A stretch of DNA of 64,000 nucleotides, from contig NZ_CP019914.1 of assembly GCF_002214805.1 (NCBI RefSeq), positions 3,125,640 through 3,189,639 on the forward strand, given 5' to 3'. Positions 8,350 to 16,831 of this stretch are shown here, piece by piece. The translations under genes were made by a program, and so were the position numbers. Source of the DNA: Brachyspira hampsonii. GTDB lineage: Bacteria; Spirochaetota; Brachyspiria; Brachyspirales; Brachyspiraceae. A model generated the notes under the pieces. The model did no database searches and was not told the origin of the DNA. It saw only the letters and a list, made by a program, of their open reading frames with translations. Within the stretch, counting starts at the first letter, position 1. Each line of letters opens with the position of its first letter.

Positions 8350-10158
8350 ATGAATAAAATAATAGGAACTGCTGGGCATGTTGACCATGGTAAATCTCAA
8401 TTAATAAAAGCATTAACAGGAATTTCTATGATGAGGCTTCCTGAAGAAAAACAAAGAGGGATGACTATTGATTTAGGTTTTGGTTTTTTCAAGCCTAATG
8501 ATGATATTACAATAGGAGTAATAGATGTACCCGGACATGAAAGGTTTATAAGAAATATGGTTGCTGGAATGTGGAGTTTGGATTTAGTTATGCTTGTGGT
8601 TTGTGCCAATGAAGGTTGGATGAATATGACTGAAGAGCATGCTAAAGTAGCTTTATCTCTTGGTATAAGAAATATAATATGCGTAATTAATAAAATAGAT
8701 TTGGTTGATGATGATAAATTAAAAGAAAGCGAAGAAGATATTAAAAAAAATCTGTATAGAATATTCAATAAAGATATGGAAATAGTAAAAGTGTCGGCTT
8801 TAAATGGTACTAATATAGACTTTTTAAAAGATAGAATAACTGATATATTATCAAATGAAAAATATGAAGATGATATAACAACTTATATTTATGTGGACAG
8901 AGTATTTTCTATAAAGGGAGCAGGACTTACTGTTACAGGAAGTATTAGAGGCGGTAATATAAAAAGAGATGATACTTTGATACATTATCCAAGCGGAAAA
9001 GAAATTTTAATAAGAAATATTCAGTCGTATCATGAAGACAAAGAAATTGTTTACCCAGCTTCAAGAATAGCTATCAATATCAAAAATATTAAAAAAGAAG
9101 AAATAAGAAGAGGGCATTTATTATCCTGTAAGGAAGAAAAAATATTTTCAACAGATGAAATAATATTGGAGCTTATTAATAAAGATGATATTCAATATTT
9201 AAAAAAAATAAAGAATGCTGAATTTGCAGTAGGAACTGAATGCTTAATTGCACAAATAATACCTATTTATAAAACATATTCAAATGATAATACTGACAAA
9301 TATAATAAAAATAATAAAGAAATAGACAGCAGATTTATAAGATTAAAATTTAATGAGCCTATATCAGCATTTTGGAAAGAAAGAGGAATATTAATAAGCC
9401 AAGGCGGAAGTAAAATAATAGCTTCTGGGAATGTATTTTGGGGAGAAAAAACTACTCCTTTTATTAGAAAAAGAATTATTGATAATGCCGGCAGTATTTT
9501 AGGAGAAGTAAAAAGAGAAAAATATAATGATTTATTTATGTCAGTTAATGGTTATTGTGAAGCTAAGGGAGAGATTCCTGATTATTCTATTAAAGTTTCA
9601 AATTTTTTTGTTAAAAAGGATTATTTAAATAGTTCATTAGAAAAATTAAAAAATCTAATAGAAAACAAAAAAGAGGGTATAAGTTTTGAAGATATAAGAA
9701 ATTATTTAAATATTAATAATTCATTTACAAAAGTATTTATAGCTTATTTAGTTGAAAATAAAATAATAATGCCTTTTAATAACATATATAAAAAATATAG
9801 TGAAAACATTGATTTAAATAATTCTCAGAAATTATTATTAGAAAAATTAAAAAAAGAAGATTTAAACGGATTGGATGAAAAAATTATAAAAACATTTACT
9901 AATGGAATGAAAGATATAAAAGTATTATCCTTATCAAAAAAAGCTGTGTATCTTGATGAGGGTATATATTATCATATAGATGTTTATAATAGAATAAAAA
10001 AACTTATTATGCAAAATACAAAAACTAATGATATAATAACTATAGCATCTGTACGAGATAAGACAGGACTTTCAAGAAAATATGTGCTTCCTATATTAAA
10101 TGCATTAGAAAGAGAGAAATTAGTAAGAAGAGAAGGAAGTGAAAGAATAGTGCTTTAA
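8350..10158 (+). CDS. selB: selenocysteine-specific translation elongation factor SelB
   Basis: The protein has 602 residues. The N-terminal GTPase shows G1 GHVDHGKS, G3 DVPGHERF and G4 NKID, followed by EF-Tu-like beta-barrel domains. The C-terminal third consists of winged-helix modules that bind the SECIS hairpin (for example GISFEDIRNYLNINNSFTKVFIAYLVENK and the end DKTGLSRKYVLPILNALEREKLVRREG). SelB delivers Sec-tRNA(Sec) to UGA codons followed by a SECIS. AGGA lies nine bases before the ATG. The gene is last in the tRNA-Sec, selA, selB unit and convergent with hom. Confidence 0.96.
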   Translation: MNKIIGTAGHVDHGKSQLIKALTGISMMRLPEEKQRGMTIDLGFGFFKPNDDITIGVIDVPGHERFIRNMVAGMWSLDLVMLVVCANEGWMNMTEEHAKVALSLGIRNIICVINKIDLVDDDKLKESEEDIKKNLYRIFNKDMEIVKVSALNGTNIDFLKDRITDILSNEKYEDDITTYIYVDRVFSIKGAGLTVTGSIRGGNIKRDDTLIHYPSGKEILIRNIQSYHEDKEIVYPASRIAINIKNIKKEEIRRGHLLSCKEEKIFSTDEIILELINKDDIQYLKKIKNAEFAVGTECLIAQIIPIYKTYSNDNTDKYNKNNKEIDSRFIRLKFNEPISAFWKERGILISQGGSKIIASGNVFWGEKTTPFIRKRIIDNAGSILGEVKREKYNDLFMSVNGYCEAKGEIPDYSIKVSNFFVKKDYLNSSLEKLKNLIENKKEGISFEDIRNYLNINNSFTKVFIAYLVENKIIMPFNNIYKKYSENIDLNNSQKLLLEKLKKEDLNGLDEKIIKTFTNGMKDIKVLSLSKKAVYLDEGIYYHIDVYNRIKKLIMQNTKTNDIITIASVRDKTGLSRKYVLPILNALEREKLVRREGSERIVL

Positions 10159-10474
10159 TATTTATTGACTTATTTTATAATCCCACCCTATAGGCTTTCT
10201 ACTATTTATAGAATTATAATATTATTTTTCTTTTAAATTATAAACTCATATTTTAGCTGCCCGCCCAATTTGTTTTAAATTTATAACATACATTTCCGCA
10301 CGGTAAATGAAATTATGAATGTAGCTTAATCAATAATTGCAATTTAAATTATAAACTAAGATTTTATTTAACGTGCGTTAAAGAGATCAAAATATATAAT
10401 AAAAATTTGTTTGTGAATAAATCACAAAATATTAAAAATTTTTTATTAAAATTATAAAGTTGTTATTTAAAATA
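10159..10474. other. gene-free spacer with a 24-base direct repeat pair
   Basis: I see no coding region here. Two near-identical 24-base blocks (TTTAAATTATAAACT followed by CATATTTTA or AAGATTTTA) lie at 10232-10255 and 10343-10366, matching at about 22 of 24 positions. Between and around them are islands of G/C in otherwise A/T sequence (CCCACCCTATAGG, GCCCGCCCA, CCGCACGG, ACGTGCG). It looks like a degraded intergenic repeat family; no function is evident. Confidence 0.45.
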
Positions 10475-10530
10475 AAAAACAAATAATGTATATATAATTA
10501 TCTTTATATAACATTATTTGTTTTTATATA
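10475..10530. terminator. bidirectional terminator between selB and hom
   Basis: A perfect 15-base inverted repeat (10475-10489 and 10511-10525) with a 21-base loop lies between convergent genes. The right arm ends in TTTTT on the plus strand and the left arm gives TTTTT on the minus strand, so it can stop transcription from both sides. Confidence 0.75.
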
Positions 10531-10537
10531 TTTTAAC

Positions 10538-11791
10538 TTATTTTATTTTCGCTATAAATATATCCTCTATTTTTTCAACACTTTCTATTGCTTTAATTAT
10601 AGAATTAATATTAACATCTTTAAGAACAAACATGAAATTTCCATTTCTTTCTACGCTTTTTTCAATATTAATATCATAAAAAGCCTCATTGAATACAAGC
10701 AGATTATTATTATCTGATTTAAATCTTACATAAAAAGTTTCATTTTTTTCTTTAAAATCTTTTACTTTAAGCTCTTTATTTTCTTCTACAAAACCAAGTA
10801 TCGGTATTCTAAGCTCATCAGTAATTAAACTATTTCTAGCCAAAGTAACAGCATCAGAAACTATAGCACTGCTTGTAGGTCTTCCTCCAGCACCTGAACC
10901 ATAGAATACAGTATCTCCGGAACGATCCCCAACTACAGTTATGGCATTAAATGCATAATCAACTTTAGAAAGCATATTCTTATCATTAAGTAATGTAGGT
11001 ATAACATATATATAAGCATTATCATTATTATCTAATGCAGCTTCTGCTATTAATTTAATAGTAAGTCCAAGCTCGGAAGCAAAAACAATATCATCTAATA
11101 TAATATTTCTTATACCTTTTATAAATATTTTGTCAAAACTTATAATGTTGCAGAAAGCTATAGATGAAAGTATGCATAATTTATGAGCGGTATCTATTCC
11201 GTCAATATCAAATGTTGGATCAGCTTCAGCATATCCTTTATCCTGAGCATCTTTTAGAACATCCTTAAAATCTAAATTATTCTTAGTCATATTAGTTAAA
11301 ATATAATTACAAGTTCCATTTAATATTCCATAAACATTTTGCATTCTATCTGAAACTAAACTCTCTTTCATAGCTTTTATTATAGGTATAGCACCTGCCA
11401 CAGAAGCCTCAAAAGCTATATCTGTCTTTCTATTTTTTATAAGTTCTCCAAAACAATTAGCAAGCAATGCTTTATTAGCTGTAACTACAGGTTTATTTGT
11501 CTTCATAAGAAGCTCTTTTGCTGTATCCATTCCGCCAAGTACTTCTATAACTATATCAATATCATTATCATTTAAAATATCATTTAAATCTTTAGTTTTT
11601 ATTTCTATTTTGTCTAAAAATTTGTCATCTTTTACTTTATCAATATTTCTGCTAAAAATGGTTTTAATGGTTAATTTTATTCCGGTTCTTTTTTCCATTA
11701 TAGAATTATTTTCTATAATAGTTTTTACTGTGTCTTTTCCGACATGTCCATATCCTGCAACAGCAACTTTAAATTCTTTTTTCTTAACCAT
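10538..11791 (-). CDS. hom: homoserine dehydrogenase
   Basis: The protein has 417 residues. The NAD(P)-binding motif is VAGYGHVGKDT near the N-terminus, followed by ITANKALLAN-type sequence (VVTANKALLA), the catalytic-domain signature GILNGTCNYILT, and DAQDKGYAEADPTFDIDGIDTAHKL, which carries the substrate-binding acidic residues and lysine. A C-terminal ACT-like part (about 350-417) suggests feedback control by threonine. It reduces aspartate semialdehyde to homoserine for threonine and methionine synthesis. AAGGAG lies eight bases before the ATG. It stands alone here, with no thrB or thrC nearby. Confidence 0.95.
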   Translation of the reverse strand: MVKKKEFKVAVAGYGHVGKDTVKTIIENNSIMEKRTGIKLTIKTIFSRNIDKVKDDKFLDKIEIKTKDLNDILNDNDIDIVIEVLGGMDTAKELLMKTNKPVVTANKALLANCFGELIKNRKTDIAFEASVAGAIPIIKAMKESLVSDRMQNVYGILNGTCNYILTNMTKNNLDFKDVLKDAQDKGYAEADPTFDIDGIDTAHKLCILSSIAFCNIISFDKIFIKGIRNIILDDIVFASELGLTIKLIAEAALDNNDNAYIYVIPTLLNDKNMLSKVDYAFNAITVVGDRSGDTVFYGSGAGGRPTSSAIVSDAVTLARNSLITDELRIPILGFVEENKELKVKDFKEKNETFYVRFKSDNNNLLVFNEAFYDINIEKSVERNGNFMFVLKDVNINSIIKAIESVEKIEDIFIAKIK

Positions 11792-12076
11792 AACTTTTCT
11801 CCTTAAAATTTAATTAAATATAAATTTGTTTTAATAAAATTAACCTAAAAAACAATTACAAAAGCTAGTAATATTGTAGTTTTATTTTAAATGAATTTCT
11901 AAATACGATATTACTGTATTAAATTATATTATAACATTTATTCAGAAATTTACAATAGATATAATAAAATTTAATTGTTTAATATAATATCTATTTTATT
12001 AAATTTTATAAATAAAAATGTATTATGATGAATTAATATATTATTTTTTAATTGAGTTTGTAATAAAAAATAATTA

Positions 12077-12973
12077 TTAATCGTCATCATTTAATTTCAA
12101 ACTATCTATTGCTTTGTTTAATCTATTTCTAATTTTTTTTCTTTCTGCTTTATTTTCATTTTCATACATATAAAGCATATTATTATTTTGCAAATTGTCT
12201 AATTGTATTTTTCCCATTTTAAATATTTCTTTGAGCATATTTTTGGCATCATTATAACCTTCTTCAATACGAATTTTAGCTCCTTCCAGCGAGAAATCCA
12301 TAGCTCCGTTAAAGAAGTTTCCTATATCATGACTTGGTACTATTTCATAAACTTTGCAGTCATTGAATTTTTCTCTGGTGCTTTCTTTGTACAAATTAAT
12401 AGCTATTATTTCATCGCATTTTTCTTCATATAGCGGTTTTAATGGAAGATTATTTCCTTTTAATATCTCAACTCCGCCGTCTATATAATCAACTCCTTCT
12501 ATTGTCTGCCTTCCGAATATAACAGGTATTGCACTTGTGGCCATCATTATTTCTTTTATTTCTTTTGCTGATTTATGATTTAATTTGAAATATTCAGCAT
12601 CAATATTTTTTAAATTTACCGCTGTAGCATATATTGGATATTCATAATTGATGATGATATCAATATTTAAATATTTTTCTATTATCTCTATTAAGCCTTT
12701 TCTGCTGAATATACCATTTGAAGATATATAATTATTGTCTGTATCCATTTTCTTTTTTGAAAGTATTTTATCTTCTATCTCATTAGTCCAAATATATTCT
12801 GCTATATCATAATTATTTTGTGCTATTAAACATGCATTAAGAACTCCTACAGAAGTACCGGATATCGCTTTTATCATTTTATCGACTTCATATTCTCTTA
12901 AAGCTTTCCATACTCCTATTTGATAGCTTCCAAGTCCGCCGCCGCCGCCTAAAACTAAACCTAATTTTTTCAT
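12077..12973 (-). CDS. patatin-like phospholipase
   Basis: The protein has 298 residues. The N-terminus is the patatin oxyanion-hole loop (LGLVLGGGGGLGSYQIG), followed by the nucleophile elbow ISGTSVGVLNA (GxSxG, catalytic Ser near residue 42) and the second dyad residue in YIDGGVEI (DGG). No signal peptide is visible, so it is probably cytoplasmic, as for RssA-type members. It should hydrolyse acyl esters of lipids, but the substrate is unknown. TGGAG precedes the ATG. It follows a 37-codon frame and the coiled-coil/TPR gene on the same strand, so these may form one transcript. Confidence 0.9.
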   Translation of the reverse strand: MKKLGLVLGGGGGLGSYQIGVWKALREYEVDKMIKAISGTSVGVLNACLIAQNNYDIAEYIWTNEIEDKILSKKKMDTDNNYISSNGIFSRKGLIEIIEKYLNIDIIINYEYPIYATAVNLKNIDAEYFKLNHKSAKEIKEIMMATSAIPVIFGRQTIEGVDYIDGGVEILKGNNLPLKPLYEEKCDEIIAINLYKESTREKFNDCKVYEIVPSHDIGNFFNGAMDFSLEGAKIRIEEGYNDAKNMLKEIFKMGKIQLDNLQNNNMLYMYENENKAERKKIRNRLNKAIDSLKLNDDD

Positions 12974-12993
12974 AAAATCTCCAAATATGAAAA

Positions 12994-13107
12994 TTAAATT
13001 TTATTTAAATACACTCCCCAAAAATCATTTATAAACTCTAAATAATCTCTCTTATTCTTATCTGTAATTTTTTCAAGCTTCTTATTAGTTTTCTCTTCAT
13101 ATTCCAT
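12994..13107 (-). CDS. 37-codon frame, probably the shifted tail of the upstream gene
   Basis: The frame begins with an ATG that overlaps the TAA of the gene at 13110-14486 (TAATG) and encodes a lysine/glutamate-rich peptide beginning MEYEEKTNKKLEK and ending FINDFWGVYLNKI. Its composition continues that of the upstream protein. A run of six A (minus strand, 13110-13115) lies immediately before the stop; a -1 slip there joins QFQYKK directly to IMEYEEK. It is either a coupled small gene or, more likely, the true C-terminus displaced by a slip or indel. Confidence 0.4.
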   Translation of the reverse strand: MEYEEKTNKKLEKITDKNKRDYLEFINDFWGVYLNKI

Positions 13108-14486
13108 TATTTTTTGTATTGGAATTGAAGCTTCTCTTTGTATTTAAATATTTCTTTATTCGATGAGTATGAATCAAAATATTTATTTAAATATTTTAAT
13201 GTGTTTTCATAATCTCTTTTAATTAAATATATTTTAGCTATTTCTTTATAGCATAAAGGCGATTCAAAATTTTTTACCTCTTTAATTAGAAGCTGGTATA
13301 AACTTTCTATTTTTATATGATGTGCTTCTTTATTATTTTTATTTTTTGATAATATTAAATCGCATTCCATCATTGCCTTTTTATATTTTTTTTGTTCAAA
13401 ATATTTATTGGCTGATTCCATAGATTTTTTTTCATCTGAATATTTTATTGGGGTATTAAAATTTTTGTATATCATTTTAAGCTCATTTATAATAAGCACA
13501 ATGATATCATAATTTGTAATTTCAGAATTATAATCAAAATTAGATATGTTTATTCCGTATTCATTTATTAAGTCAATTTTTATATCTTTTATATTTATAG
13601 TAGGATTAATTTTTATCATAGTGTTTATTATATAATTTTCTTCTTTATCCAATTTTTCTATCTTTTTTATTCCGCTTAATATAGGTGTAATATATTCATA
13701 AGTATTGATATTGCTATGTGTATTTAAAAAAAGTTTGTTTATAAAATTAGGTTTTTCTATTAATTTATAGTATATATCATTTACTTTTATTTTTTGATTC
13801 ATATCAATATTAAAATCAAATAATATAGATTTTATCATGTAAATATTTTCTTTTGGTATATTATTGTCTGCATTATTTACATTTGATATTTTTGTAAATA
13901 GATCATTGCTTAAACATATAATCTTTTCTATATTATCCATATCAATATATTTTATATTATCAAATTCAAGAATATTGGATGCTGCTTTAAACTCTAGTAA
14001 TTGAACTTTTTTTTCTAATGAATCTATTCTATTTGATTCTTTATTAATTTTATTAAGTATTACATTGAATGATTCTCTAACATTATTGCATATTGCGATT
14101 AATTCTTCTTCAATATTTTTTTCTATATTGTTTAATTTATTATTTAAATATATAAGCCCTTCATAAGTAATTTTATTTTGATTAGCTAAATATTCTATCA
14201 TTTTTAATGAGGCATTTTTCACTATAGCATAATTATAATCTATTTCTCCTCTTATTTTTCTGTTTTGTCCTGTCATAGAGTTAATTATATTCTGTAAAAA
14301 ACCTTGCTTGGCTAGATACTCAGTTCTGGATTTTCCTGCACTTAAAGATGATACAGCTTCTATAATAAGTTCTGTTAATTTAGTTGAATTATTTTCATAA
14401 TCCTTTATATTGTTAAGTATATATTCTTGTATTATAGTTTTATCTTTTTCATCAATTTCATTTTCATAGGGTATAGTAAAATCCAT
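13107..14486 (-). CDS. coiled-coil and TPR protein, possibly RdcB-like
   Basis: The protein has 459 residues and no signal peptide or membrane helix. An N-terminal helical block contains LSAGKSRTEYLAKQGF, then GQNRKIRGEIDYNYA, then a heptad-rich segment (about residues 115-170, ending in RIDSLEKKVQLLEFK) predicted to form a coiled coil. The last 120 residues resemble TPR pairs (ESANKYFEQKKYKKAMMECDLIL). The LSAGKSRT block reminds me of proteins labelled diguanylate-cyclase regulator RdcB-like; that is from memory and weak. TTGGAG precedes the start. The stop follows an A6 run and the next frame continues in similar composition (see 12994-13107). Confidence 0.65.
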   Translation of the reverse strand: MDFTIPYENEIDEKDKTIIQEYILNNIKDYENNSTKLTELIIEAVSSLSAGKSRTEYLAKQGFLQNIINSMTGQNRKIRGEIDYNYAIVKNASLKMIEYLANQNKITYEGLIYLNNKLNNIEKNIEEELIAICNNVRESFNVILNKINKESNRIDSLEKKVQLLEFKAASNILEFDNIKYIDMDNIEKIICLSNDLFTKISNVNNADNNIPKENIYMIKSILFDFNIDMNQKIKVNDIYYKLIEKPNFINKLFLNTHSNINTYEYITPILSGIKKIEKLDKEENYIINTMIKINPTINIKDIKIDLINEYGINISNFDYNSEITNYDIIVLIINELKMIYKNFNTPIKYSDEKKSMESANKYFEQKKYKKAMMECDLILSKNKNNKEAHHIKIESLYQLLIKEVKNFESPLCYKEIAKIYLIKRDYENTLKYLNKYFDSYSSNKEIFKYKEKLQFQYKK

Positions 14487-14727
14487 GATATCTCCAACTA
14501 TATAATATCATTATATATTATACAATTTATTTTGTTTTAGTACAATTATTAAAAATTATTAACTTTAATATTTATTAGTAATATAATATCTTGTTATTAG
14601 TTTTATGCCTTTAATTTGATTTTTATATATAATTTTTACTATCAAATCAAGCATTGGAATGAAAAATATAATTGGGTTATTATCTTATATGTTTTTTATG
14701 CAATAAAATAAATTCATTTATATATTC
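14487..14727. other. gene-free AT-rich divergent spacer
   Basis: The spacer lies between the start of the minus-strand coiled-coil gene and the plus-strand promoter at 14728. It is almost entirely A/T and I see no gene or strong hairpin in it. It should contain the promoter of the minus-strand gene, but no clear box stands out. Confidence 0.4.
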
Positions 14728-14755
14728 TTGACAAAAAATATATATAATATATAAT
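14728..14755 (+). promoter_or_regulatory. consensus promoter in front of the AACTCAG repeat
   Basis: TTGACA at 14728-14733 and TATAAT at 14750-14755 have a 16-base spacer; both hexamers are perfect consensus. The predicted start is near 14762, only a few bases before an ATG (14765) and the tandem repeat. The only sizeable downstream gene on this strand is the glycosyltransferase at 15138. Confidence 0.7.
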
Positions 14756-14764
14756 AGTTTAAAT

Positions 14765-14872
14765 ATGAAAACTCAGAACTCAGAACTCAGAACTCAGAAC
14801 TCAGAACTCAGAACTCAGAACTCAGAACTCAGAACTCAGAACTCAGAACTCAGAACTCAGAACTCTCATTAA
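14765..14872 (+). CDS. hypothetical 35-residue repeat frame (MK followed by TQNSELR units)
   Basis: An ATG just after the predicted transcript start opens a frame through the heptanucleotide repeat, giving repeating TQNSELR peptides, and stops at TAA 14870-14872. No ribosome binding site is possible, so translation would have to be leaderless. Because the repeat is 7 bases long, changes in copy number shift the downstream frame. It may be untranslated; it is listed because promoter and ATG are so well placed. Confidence 0.2.
   Translation: MKTQNSELRTQNSELRTQNSELRTQNSELRTQNSH
14770..14865 (+). repeat. heptanucleotide tandem repeat (AACTCAG), about 13.7 copies
   Basis: The 96-base tract is an exact tandem of AACTCAG without interruption, ending in AACTC. 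It lies inside the predicted 5' leader of the glycosyltransferase transcript. Perfect short tandem repeats of this length change copy number by slipped-strand mispairing. A different 7-base repeat at 27344 also lies before a glycosyltransferase gene. Confidence 0.98.
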
Positions 14873-15137
14873 TATACTATAAAATATATTCTATTTTTTA
14901 TAGTACAAAACCTCTATTGTCATTGCAAGATTTAGTTTTAATAAAGATTTTATTAGACAATCAATTTCTGCTTTCAATTAATTATTTGATTATAAAAAAT
15001 AAATTAATATTTTTTTTAGTTTACTTTAAAAATAAAAAAATAATAACTCTTTTAAGCAAATATATAATTTGATGAATATTCCTTTAATACAAATATATTT
15101 AAATATTTTTCATAATTATAAAATTAAAGGAGTTTTT
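14873..15137. other. leader spacer before the glycosyltransferase
   Basis: This AT-rich stretch of about 265 bases lies between the repeat and the gene start. I see no convincing hairpin or extra gene. An in-frame TTG/ATG pair at 15069 could extend the glycosyltransferase by 23 residues, but it lacks a ribosome binding site. Confidence 0.4.
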
Positions 15138-16064
15138 ATGTACTTAGCACCTGTAGGTTTAGTAGTTTATAATAGAATTGAACATACAAAAAGAGTTATT
15201 GAAGCTTTAAAGAAAAACACTTTGGCTTCAGATACTGATTTATATATATTTTCAGATGCACCTAGTAAAAAAGAAGATGAAGAAGCTGTTTATGAGCTTA
15301 GAGAATATTTAAAAACTATAAAAGATGGTTTTAAAAATGTTTATATATATGAAGCTCAAAAAAATTTAGGTATAAAATATTCCACTGTTAATGCAGTAAA
15401 CACAATATTTGAGCATCATGAATATTTTATAGGTTTGGAAGATGATATTGAGACAAATAAACATTTTCTTGAGTTTATGAATAATGCTTTGAATTATTAT
15501 AAAGATGATGAAGATGTAATTGCTATAACAGCATTTTCTCATAAACATGCTACTAAAAATCATAAACATGATGTTATATTTACATACGCTTTTCATAGTT
15601 GGGGTTGGGGTACTTGGAAGAGTAAATGGAATAATATAAATTGGGATACTTGCGATACTTCTTGGTATAATAAAAGTATTAAGCATAAAATATTAGGAGG
15701 TGTTTTTTCTTGGTTTCATTTACTTGCTATAAAAAAGTCTGTTAAGGATAATCTTTATGTTCAAAATAATTTATGGGATATTTATTATTCATTTACAATG
15801 TATAAAAATAAAAAATTATGTGTTTGGCCTTCAAAAAAATCTTTTACAAATAATTTTGGTTTTGATGGTACAGGCTATCATAAATTCGATTTTCATCATG
15901 GCTACTTTGAAAAAAATTTAGATGATGATAATATGAATATAGAGTTTTCATCTGATAAAAAAATGAATTTCTTTGAGTATCTAATTATATCAATAAAGAT
16001 TGGTATATTCAGTTGGGCTAATGGATTTATAAGTATGTTTTTTAGTAAATTTCTTAAAAGATAA
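15138..16064 (+). CDS. GT-A fold glycosyltransferase
   Basis: The 308-residue protein begins MYLAPVGLVVYNRIEHTKRVIEAL, the nucleotide-sugar binding strand of family 2/GNT-I-like glycosyltransferases. The DxD-type metal motif is EDDIE in YFIGLEDDIE, and HSWGWGTWKSKW is typical of transferases acting on lipooligosaccharide or capsule. There are no membrane helices, so it is cytoplasmic or peripheral. AAAGGAG lies seven bases before the chosen ATG. Its transcript probably begins at 14762 and includes the AACTCAG repeat, so expression may vary with copy number. Donor and acceptor are not predictable. Confidence 0.85.
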   Translation: MYLAPVGLVVYNRIEHTKRVIEALKKNTLASDTDLYIFSDAPSKKEDEEAVYELREYLKTIKDGFKNVYIYEAQKNLGIKYSTVNAVNTIFEHHEYFIGLEDDIETNKHFLEFMNNALNYYKDDEDVIAITAFSHKHATKNHKHDVIFTYAFHSWGWGTWKSKWNNINWDTCDTSWYNKSIKHKILGGVFSWFHLLAIKKSVKDNLYVQNNLWDIYYSFTMYKNKKLCVWPSKKSFTNNFGFDGTGYHKFDFHHGYFEKNLDDDNMNIEFSSDKKMNFFEYLIISIKIGIFSWANGFISMFFSKFLKR

Positions 16065-16068
16065 AAAA

Positions 16069-16689
16069 TTAAATCTTTGCCCACTTTTCTACTTTTATAA
16101 CCCAAGCATTAGTTTGATTAGCAGCTTCAAGTCCTACTTCGCTGTCTTCAAATATAATGCTTTCTTCTTCTTTTACATTGAAATGATTTATACATTTAAA
16201 AAATATTTCTGGGTGAGGCTTCTTATTTTGTATATCATTTCCTGTTAATACTAAATCAAATAATTTTTCAAGATTGAATTCTTTTAATATAGCATAAACT
16301 CCTTTTGGAGATGAGGTTGTTGCTAATGCTGTATGTTTTTTATTATCTTTTTTATTATAGTTATCAATTAAAGTATATAATATAAAAGGGTGAATTTGTA
16401 TGAGATTAAGATTTGCTAAATATATTTTTTCTTTTAAATTATGAATGGATTCTATTAATTCATTATTTTTATTTTCATCTTTCGTAATTTTATTATTTAA
16501 TTCTAAAATATTTTCTGTAAATATCTTATAATGAAGTCCGAAGCATTTGTTATAATAGTAATCTTTATCTAATTCTATATTAAATTCTTTGAATGCATTG
16601 TAATAAGAGTAATAATTTAAGTATGCACTATCTATAAGAGTGCCGTCCATATCGAATATGAGTAATTTTATATTATTATTGTTTAACAT
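16069..16689 (-). CDS. HAD-superfamily phosphatase/phosphoglucomutase-like
   Basis: The protein has 206 residues with the HAD motifs in order: DMDGTLID (nucleophile D14 and acid/base D16), a helical cap, ALATTSSPKG (motif II Thr/Ser), KPHPEIFFKC (motif III Lys) and IIFEDSEVGLEAA (motif IV acids). This pattern places it near beta-phosphoglucomutase and DL-glycerol-3-phosphatase types; the substrate is open. It is convergent with the glycosyltransferase, with four bases between stops. Confidence 0.88.
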   Translation of the reverse strand: MLNNNNIKLLIFDMDGTLIDSAYLNYYSYYNAFKEFNIELDKDYYYNKCFGLHYKIFTENILELNNKITKDENKNNELIESIHNLKEKIYLANLNLIQIHPFILYTLIDNYNKKDNKKHTALATTSSPKGVYAILKEFNLEKLFDLVLTGNDIQNKKPHPEIFFKCINHFNVKEEESIIFEDSEVGLEAANQTNAWVIKVEKWAKI

Positions 16690-16831
16690 TTCTGAAACCT
16701 TTTTTCATAAATATTTTTTATTATAACATATAAAATAAGTAATTCCAATTTATATTAAAAATGATATAATATTTTTACAAATTTACTGCTTAAAGTAAAG
16801 ATAAGGTAATATTTAAGAGAAATATATATTT

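Noticed and set aside
15069..15137. 23-residue N-terminal extension of the glycosyltransferase
   Set aside because: No ribosome binding site there, while AAAGGAG precedes the ATG at 15138 and the fold begins at that methionine.
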